NCBI GenBank assembly: GCA_033980235.1
Contig: CM067067.1
Location: forward strand, 16,982,739-17,046,738
From: Diadema setosum
Taxonomy: Eukaryota; Echinodermata; Echinoidea; Diadematoida; Diadematidae
Length of the DNA: 64,000 bases
Direction of reading: 5' to 3'
Part shown: piece after piece, positions 56,573 to 64,000 of the stretch
Layout: each line of letters opens with the position of its first letter
Position numbering within the stretch: the first letter of the stretch is position 1
Made by a program: the position numbers and the translations under genes
Notes under the pieces: model-generated
What the model was told of the DNA's origin: nothing
The model's database searches: none
What the model saw: only the letters and a program-made list of their open reading frames with translations

Positions 56573-57605
56573 TATACAATGTATATATATATCAATACTT
56601 ACTTACTAATCAATATTTTCTTGTACTGTCTTTTGAAAATATGATTAAACTGTATATTAAATTTGCTTAGTTCTAAAGTATTCCATAAAACGGGACCAGT
56701 ATGACGCAGCGAATATTTAGATTTGTCAGTTAAAAAACGCCATTGATGAAAATGATTTGACGATCTGGTATAATAATTATGCACATTAGAGTTCACAGAA
56801 AACATATTTTGTAAATAAGGTGAAAGAGTTTTAGCATGAAAACGTTGCATAAAGGAACATATTTCCATATTTTATTCAAATCTTGCAATTTAAGAGTGTG
56901 GATTTAAAAAGTTAAGATGTTGATGCTCTATAATCTGACTTTGTACAAATTCGAATTGCTTTCTTTTGTAGTATAAAAAGTCTTTGAGTTTGGCAAGAAT
57001 ACGTGTTTCCCCAGATAGAATTGCAGTGAGATAAAACAGATAATTATAAAAGAGCGAACAAAATGTAACTTGGCAAATCATATTTCAGTCGATTAAAAAT
57101 TCCAATAAAACGAGAAATTTTTGTATAAACAAAATCAATATGATCATTCCAACTCAACTTACTTTTTAATACAACACCTACAAGATTTAAAGATTCATAA
57201 AATTTCAAACGTATATCACCAATTTTCAAAATCATATCATCAGTATTATACTGCACATCTCCGCGTTTAAAAAATACACATTGCGTTTTACTTATATTCA
57301 AAGTGAGCATATTGCACTTAAATCAATTATATACTTGAAAAAGATTTTTGTTTAAAAATTCAATCAAAATATTGATATCGTTATGAGAGGCAAGAAGTGA
57401 GGTGTCATCGGCATATAAAATAAAATGAGATTCGTGGCAAGAATTGACAGTGTCGTTTACATAAATCAAAAAGAGTAAATGTCCAAGAATAGATCCCTGA
57501 GGCACACCCGGCGTATTAATGATTCTAAAAAAACGAATGAAAAGAATCATAAACAGTAAATTGTTTCCGTCCACATAAATAAGATCTAAACCATTTAAAA
57601 CACAC
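56150..57605 (-). pseudogene. Non-LTR retrotransposon (CR1/Jockey-like RT), 5'-truncated and frameshifted
   Basis: On the minus strand: TPGVPQGSILGHLLFLIYVN and HFILYADDTSLLA (intact YADD) near 57510-57400; then, after frameshifts, MLTLNISKTQCVFFKR, LVGVVLKSKLSWNDHIDF, ISRFIGIFNRLKY and a C-terminal YYTRSSNHFHQW...LRHTGPVLWNTL. The 3' UTR ends 'aataaagattgaattgaatt' at about 56150. The order RT blocks, thumb, C-terminal module, AATAAA and TTGAA-type tail is typical of CR1/Jockey-group elements. Endonuclease and ORF1 are absent. Confidence 0.88.
56529..56595. repeat. (TA)n microsatellite
   Basis: (TA)n within the 3' UTR of the decayed retroelement. Confidence 0.9.
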
Positions 57606-57960
57606 CCAGTTAGCCTCTTTATCTCAGCTGCCTTGGCATTCTGAGACATCGCAAGCTCCAATGATTTCCTATCGATGTGTTCTAGTCGTTCCATTATGCT
57701 CGTACATGTATTTGCTTTCTCAAGCTTATCTAGTCACTGAATGAACTTCGTATTATGTTTGTCAATATATAGCCCTTTCAACGGCGCTCTCGATGGCATC
57801 TAGAAAAGCTCCAGTTTTGAGGTAGACATGTTGTCTAGTCCTCAACCGCCTGAAGTGAAGGGCTGCCGCTTCTGCAGTAGCTTTCGCTTTGGCCGACGTT
57901 TTGGAAATCAGTCTCGTTTCACGACTACGGCAGAGGCACTAAAAGTATTTTGCCAATGCA
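57606..57960 (-). pseudogene. Possible gag-like remnant
   Basis: Minus-strand frame contains SKTSAKAKATAEAAALHFRR and ends at a stop near 57770; a second frame (57694 down) reads MERLEHIDRKSLELAMSQNA. Ala/Lys-rich helical sequence of this kind is seen in invertebrate retroelement gag N-termini, as in the 42109-42574 remnant. No LTRs. Weak. Confidence 0.25.
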
Positions 57961-59276
57961 TCAAAATTGGCAAAATGCAGATAACAGGGTTCTTGAGAGC
58001 TCAAAACGGTATCACACACACAGGGCTATATATATCACACAGGCGATTCAGTATGCTGGTTTGTTGTGAAGTCATGTTATTCTGTCGCAGATCACATGCC
58101 CAAACATTTAAAGTCATGACATCTGTTAAGTTACTGTTAAAGACAGCAAGCACCTCGTAGGTTCAGCGTACACCGACACATTCCATGAGTGTAGGTTTAT
58201 CAGTTTACAACATCGTAGTCACGCGGATGAGTATAATATCAATATCAATGTTACCGGTACCTCATTTTGTCAGTGCTGACGAGAGTTTTCGTGTCCTCAC
58301 TTGGTAACGCATGGGACTACATACAGTCTGATGTGTAGGAGATACCTGTAAACACTCGGGTTCTGTCAGGCACTTCACATGGTCAATTTTGCTTCTTCTG
58401 AATACAAGACGGTTTCTTATCCAACGAGAAATGCTTTCCTCCTCTAGTCTTTATACTTTCCACTATTTCAGGAAAGTATATTTCTTCTCTCCTCTCTGCA
58501 AGCTGATTTTTAGTAAGGAAAGAACGTCTCCCCTCTCTGAAGTGGCAACACACACACAGGTATTTATTCAGGTATTCAATTATTCTTCTATTTTTTTCAG
58601 TAATTTTCAGTGATTGCTGTATTATTGCCATTTCTATTGTTATATTAAAACATGAAAATGTATAACTATTTCAGTTATTTTTAAAACAATTATCTCATGT
58701 TGTACAGTATTGAATTGATGTTTCTTGTATTGATTGGAAGTGAACTTATATTAGAGAAAACCACTATACATTGTATTCTAGTTGATGTTTTTCATATATC
58801 CATTGCTTTTGTTTAAAGTAATAGTACAATGTATTACATAACTTATATTATGCCAAATCCATTCTGTGTGGTGCTCAAGGCGCATCCAAATACATGTACA
58901 TGTATGCTCACTCATGTACATGTATACTCACATACCCGGTACACTGTACTGTAGGGCCTATCCCTGTCACTGATAGATGCATTACTTCCAACCAGCACTG
59001 ACAGCATAATATAGACAATACAATAGCATGACATTGAACATTTGAATGCTTTTAAACAAATTGTATTTCCCATGCAATATACACTACTTTTTAATTGCTA
59101 GTTTGAATGTGATGAAACAACCAAACACCCACAAAAAAAAAAAAATATGAATAACATATTTTCATTACCAGTAAATCAAATATGTAGTGTAGGACCCTAC
59201 TGTATATTCATTTGACAAAAGAACATCTAAAGCAGTTTGGCATCTCCATACACACACACACACACACACACATATA
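57961..59276. other. AT-rich DNA, no gene seen
   Basis: A 10-bp hairpin TATACTTTCC / GGAAAGTATA at 58452-58480. TACATGTACATGTA motifs near 58890-58925. (CA)n at 59252-59271. No exon. Confidence 0.4.
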
Positions 59277-59523
59277 TATGAAGGGTTTGTTTGCAAAAAC
59301 CGATAAGTCCATTTTTGATGATTTTGAAGTAAGATATCTGTAATAAAGTACAAAGTAATATCTTTTAAATGATATATTGGTCACTACATATAAAGGTGTA
59401 TTTTTGAAGTTATGGTCAAAAGAAGCAAAGATTTTCTTATTATTCTCTTTATTTTTCTTGACCTTTAATTGCAAATATCTCCATTTGGCAAATATGGACT
59501 TATCAGTTTTTGCGAACAAACTC

Positions 59524-59533
<10 letters not shown>
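59277..59533. mobile_element. ~257-bp hairpin-ended element
   Basis: Terminal inverted repeats of ~35 bp: TATGAAGGGTTTGTTTGCAA... and ...TTGCGAACAAACTCTTCATA, with 'accgataagtcca' mirrored by 'tggacttatcagt'. Flanked by (TA)n on the right and (CA)n(TA)n on the left, so TA insertion preference is possible. A truncated copy is at 40938-41098. Confidence 0.7.
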
Positions 59534-59554
<21 letters not shown>

Positions 59555-59967
59555 TACAATAATAATAATTATTTTTTATTAGGCCCACCTCACTCGTACA
59601 TTAATGAATACATTGAACATTTTTTTTTTTTTTTAATGGGAGTTCTTAGCAAAATTTATCCATGTATATCCTCAATAAAATTTATTTTCCAAATCAAGAT
59701 GTGCAACATATGCGCCTACAGGTTATGCTAAATTTCCATGAGGCACTGAACTTTTATACAACGTAGGCCCTATTGGCTACTTAAGTTAAAGTCATCCTGC
59801 CCAGTTATCTATTCCAGCAGGAATTTGTGTGCACTATAGTTGATAAGTTATTCAGAGCAAATTCAGTCCACTTTTCTTTCTTCTTTTTTTATGGTAAAGC
59901 ATTTCTGTTTTCTAATCACGTACAACGTATATGTTAAACACACATTTAACACTACAGCAACAATACG

Positions 59968-60213
59968 TTAGAAACCATTGTATCCTTCAAATAATGTATT
60001 TTTAATACATGTAATAAGTGCCTTGAGGCGGTTAGGGAGGGTGTCACAACACATACATGATGTGATAGCTTCCCTTCCCTCAATTTGTGGGAGCAGCCAA
60101 CCAAACTGAGATGCCATGCCCACTGAGCAAAGCATGAAAGTGCCAAGCCTACGAAATGCAGGAATGGAAACACTTATTACTATATCAGAATTAGATTTAC
60201 TGTCACTTCTCAC
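59968..60213 (-). CDS. Unrecognised minus-strand frame, candidate exon
   Basis: About 81 codons reading VSIPAFRRLGTFMLCSVGMA, then SQFGWLLPQIEGREAITSCM and ending FEGYNGF at a stop. It has a mixed, protein-like composition unusual for this AT-rich area. 'gtgacag' just upstream could be an acceptor. No family recognised, no initiating ATG of its own in good context, no partner exon. It may be a terminal exon, a transposon remnant or chance. Confidence 0.2.
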   Translation of the reverse strand: MRSDSKSNSDIVISVSIPAFRRLGTFMLCSVGMASQFGWLLPQIEGREAITSCMCCDTLPNRLKALITCIKNTLFEGYNGF

Positions 60214-63200
60214 TTCTGCAACTCATTGACAGGACTGATGAAACAATGAAAGTATGCCTTACATGTCTGCAAACACTATGAACACAGTAAACAAATCAAC
60301 AATTATCTAACATCTTCTTTTCACCAAGAAGTAGTTGTTTAACAGCCATGAAGCAATTTATTTTCAAATACTTAAAGAGCAAGGATACATGGACAACACT
60401 TGCTTACATAAACAGGAATACAAACTTCTCCTTGAATAGCCTTCCACCTCGCGAGATTAACATGTGTTTGATGTAAACAAAAAATCAATATATATATAGC
60501 AACAATCATCTTTTATATCATCACACGTCTATCGATGCAATATATATTTCTGTTTGAAACACATGTTGACATGAAAAGCAGATGCACCTTCAATGATAGT
60601 CAACCAAAGAAACAAATGAACTCAAACACTCATACAAACCAAGATTTTGACAGATGGTAGTTGCCTGATGATAGTACAAACTTTAAATGCTTTGTACAGC
60701 ATTCACACCACTGAATTGCATCTTTAAACATTTGAATCATATAATTGCTTCACTGAAATTTACAGTATAAATATAATATTGAAATTTTCTCATACAAAAA
60801 GAAAAAAAAAATGTAGTGAGTGGAAATCAGTCAAGTACACAGGGGGAGAGCCTTATTTCTCATACAGTAAAGCCCTACACTACTAGCATGTTTTTACTGC
60901 CAACTCTGGGCTCAATTACCATCTAGCATTTTGCTGAGGATATCATGAACTCTACGGAGGATCAAGCAATACTGTTCTTTGACACTTTGAAAAAAATTAG
61001 CAATGCCAAATATGCTAAGTCAAGACAAACTGCATATCTGTGAGAAAGCAAGAGGAGAAAACAACATCACATCAATTTAATATGGATGCCTCCAAATCTG
61101 TATTTGTGTGGTTGTGTGTTTGCTAGTTTGTTTCCAATCATAGTGTACATATCTGAACAAGACAATGAAATAAATGGCAAAACTATCGCCTAGTTTTCTC
61201 CACCTAAAAATGCATTAAAAAAAGTAATAATAATAATAATAATAATAATGCCTCCAGCACCCATCAGGGCTAATGCATGAAAAGAAATCGGAAATGGGAA
61301 AGGCATGACCTTCAAGGAAAAGTTGTGGACATCTACAAGTCCATCACGAAATGCAGTCCATTATCTTTTAAGTCATTTACCACTGAATTCGCACTCTGGG
61401 TATAGGGGAGGCTTCGTCCTTTATTGTGGGTATGTGTTACCACAAACTGAGTGCCTGAATGCTTTAATTTTACAGTCTGTGGACATTATACATCACTTGT
61501 GAAAGAGTCAACTTATTTGCTTGACACAAACTGCCGACAAATCTTCACTAAAGATGTATGAATGACATTCCCTTGATTTGCTTGCTTTGATACGCGAGAT
61601 TTACAGAAGGGATAACATATTGAAACATTTTAAAGACTGTAAAAAAAAAAAAAATGTTATGTTTCGTGAATCAGATACCACATCCTGCCGATTCATATTT
61701 TATACACGCTTTGTTCACAAAATTTGCCTGTACAAGCACAAAGCGTGCCCGAAGGCTTGCCAGACCTAGCAACAGCCACGTGAATTCCTGGCTATGAATC
61801 TTAATGGGAGGGAACAGGTAAATAAAATACATTGTACTTTGTTACTAAGCTGTAGAAAAAGAAACATCTATAAATTGTAAATTACAGAAATGGTCTATTT
61901 TGCACCAAATGATCCCTATAAAAAATTCACAGGTTTGTGATTTTATCCGAGGGTAGCTCTTACCTCTTCAGCTCCCGATCATAAGTCATTCTTATTCACT
62001 TTCATTGCATTGAGCTGTTTAAGATCACACTGCTGGCAGACTCTGTCTATGGGATTGCATATTGTTGCAGTTTACATTAAAATTCTCTTCCCATTAAACA
62101 AAAAATATCTGCTCAGTGAGATTAATATCCATGCACTCATGTGTTTCACGATCAAGCATACAAATAAGCACTGCTAATTTACTCCACAGGGCTCGACAGA
62201 CAAATTTATCAAGTGATGACACTGACAAGGCTTAATAGCCCAATTTTGTAACAGACTCAAAAAGGTAATGCGTCCTTTATTCATTCAGATAGCAATAACA
62301 ATTGTACATCTTCATCTTCACCGATGTTCTTTAAGAGGACTACCTGCTCGACAACCGTATGAACACTTTGCTGATACATGACATACAAAATAAAACTGCA
62401 TGAAGCAAGTCAGTGTAACAACTCATAGATGGGAGATTTTAAAACAGAAGAAAAAAAAAGCAAAACAAAACAAATTGGAATCTTGTGAAGTGGTCAATTG
62501 ACAGTGACCATATTCTTAACAGGGATAAGGCAGAATATCAGTAATGGAATCCTCTAGAATTTCCATTCCTCAGCATTTACAAGCAGAAAAAAGTAGCTAT
62601 ACTTATTTACGCATCTATCGGACATAGCCAAGCATATGCATCTTGTAATCTGTACTCGTACCTTTTTGACTTCATAATCTCTGCTGGGCTATTTAATGCA
62701 CAAGTTTTCTACAATCTCACTCAGGATAATAAAGCTACGACAAATCTGGAAGTAGACCTCTACAATGCACACGACTGTGCAGTGCATACTGTCATTACTT
62801 CACATTTGGAGACCACTGTCACCAAACTGCTGAAAATAAAGTTGAAAGAAGAATGCGAATAACAAAACCGACAGAAACTGCTACAGTTTATGTCCCAAAC
62901 GGTACACACAGGATTCTGCCGCATACAGGGTCAAGCACTCAAAGTGACCTGCAAATACACCATGAAGTTATGGATGGAAATACAGAAAAAAAAAAAATGT
63001 TCTATAGCATGTCCTGTGTGTGTGCTACTGAGGTCCAGACCTAGAACGAACATTTCACAGTACTCCACTAGGGAGTTAACAAGATGCTAGTACAGCCCAT
63101 TAACAGGAAATACTCAATTCAAATAGAACACTCATTTCCTGTGACATAGCACTCCCCTCTCTTTTGCAAGCTCTTTTCTTTTGTAATATCTCTTTTGTTC

Positions 63201-64000
63201 ACTTCGTAAAGGCTATTACACTTTCGTGGATAATGTACAGCATATGTGGGTGATGATGTACTGACATTAGACAACGGATTGACTCCACCGATTCAAACCT
63301 GTACCGCGTCAAAAGTATATCCTTCCATTCATCAGAATTGTAGGAAAGCCTTGAAGCTACCAATAGATACGGATGAGAAGTGATGGTGGTGGTAGTGGTA
63401 TTGGTGTCTGTCTGTGTGTATGTAGAGGGAAGGGGAGGGGGGAAGGGGCAGGTAATGCTCTTTTCAATTTGACAAATTACGTGACAAATTGCATATGAAA
63501 AGTCTTTGTCGAAAAGCTAATGCATTGTGATTATTTCTCCTTTGCAAGAAGTATCACATGCCACAAAGTACATCCTACACATTAATTTAGGTTTGGTATG
63601 CAGTGCACTCTAATCACCGACATGCTCACGGATAACACATATTACAGATGTAGTAGTAGTAGTAGTAGTAGTTGGTGTAATAGTGGTAGTAGAAGTAGTA
63701 GCTGCTACACCTAATCAATTTCATAACAAATGTTTCCTTATGAGTCTGTACAGATCCTTTGTGTCTAACTCATTCCTTAGCATAATTCTAGCATGGCCCG
63801 GCCAAGGTACTGCATAAAAACACATACAATCATGGCAGTATTTACAAATGCTCACATACATATCAAATTAGTTCTTTTTCATTCTCTTTTGAAATCTCCA
63901 GGAAAACAATGACAAACATTACAATACTTTCAAATAATATTCTATCCTATGAACAGTGTGAAATTACAGTCCATTTATTTGTCTAGTTTATACTGTAACA
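60214..64000. other. AT-rich DNA, no gene seen
   Basis: Scattered simple repeats: (AAT)n 61226-61250 followed by a 'gcctccagcacccatc' repeat fragment, poly-A 61640-61653 and 62986-62996, (GTA)n 63650-63671. Could be 3' UTR or intron of a gene outside the window; no splice-supported exon was found. Confidence 0.45.

Overview
This is a eukaryotic, intron- and repeat-rich genomic window. There are no bacterial operons or ribosome binding sites, and almost no long open reading frames. Signs of a marine invertebrate are many TGTACATG-type motifs, TTAGGG-like interstitial repeats, Mag-type Ty3/Gypsy and CR1/Jockey-like retroelements, and many fold-back (palindromic) short elements. An echinoderm is my best guess; amphioxus, hemichordate or mollusc cannot be excluded from sequence alone.

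No complete host protein-coding gene is visible. The only host-like signals are a possible divergent promoter near 8.58-9.18 kb with a short candidate first exon on each side, a weak minus-strand reading frame near 60.0 kb, and one good tRNA-Lys(CTT) gene at 55.09 kb. The rest is best read as layered mobile DNA.

Layout. (i) 1-9.3 kb: AT-rich DNA with dispersed fold-back repeats (family FB1 at 0.69, 4.1 kb; family FB2 at 2.6, 3.2 kb) and small TIR elements. (ii) 10.2-15.5 kb: two inverted minisatellite arrays enclosing an inverted repeat with TTAGGG-like tracts. (iii) 16-26 kb: fold-backs, tandem duplications, poly-C/poly-G tracts and retroelement tails. (iv) 26.6-33.6 kb: an unusually clear nest. 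An FB2 copy is split by an FB1 copy (6-bp target duplication). FB1 is split by an LTR element (5-bp target duplication) that carries no pol genes but a ~4.3-kb array of ~85-bp repeats. The array is split by a 414-bp element with a TTAA duplication. (v) 34.4-54.7 kb: a ~20.3-kb structure bounded by ~1.9-kb imperfect inverted repeats. Inside it a CR1/Jockey-like reverse transcriptase is split by a 12.8-kb TIR element. That element holds a Ty3/Gypsy element with identical LTRs, which in turn holds a ~2.4-kb Helentron-like insertion. (vi) 55-64 kb: tRNA-Lys, a decayed minus-strand non-LTR retrotransposon, small hairpin elements and plain AT-rich DNA.

The only near-intact protein is the C-terminal part of Gypsy pol (end of RT, RNase H, integrase) with catalytic residues preserved but gag, protease and most of RT missing. 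All boundaries were read by eye; identities and copy numbers are estimates.
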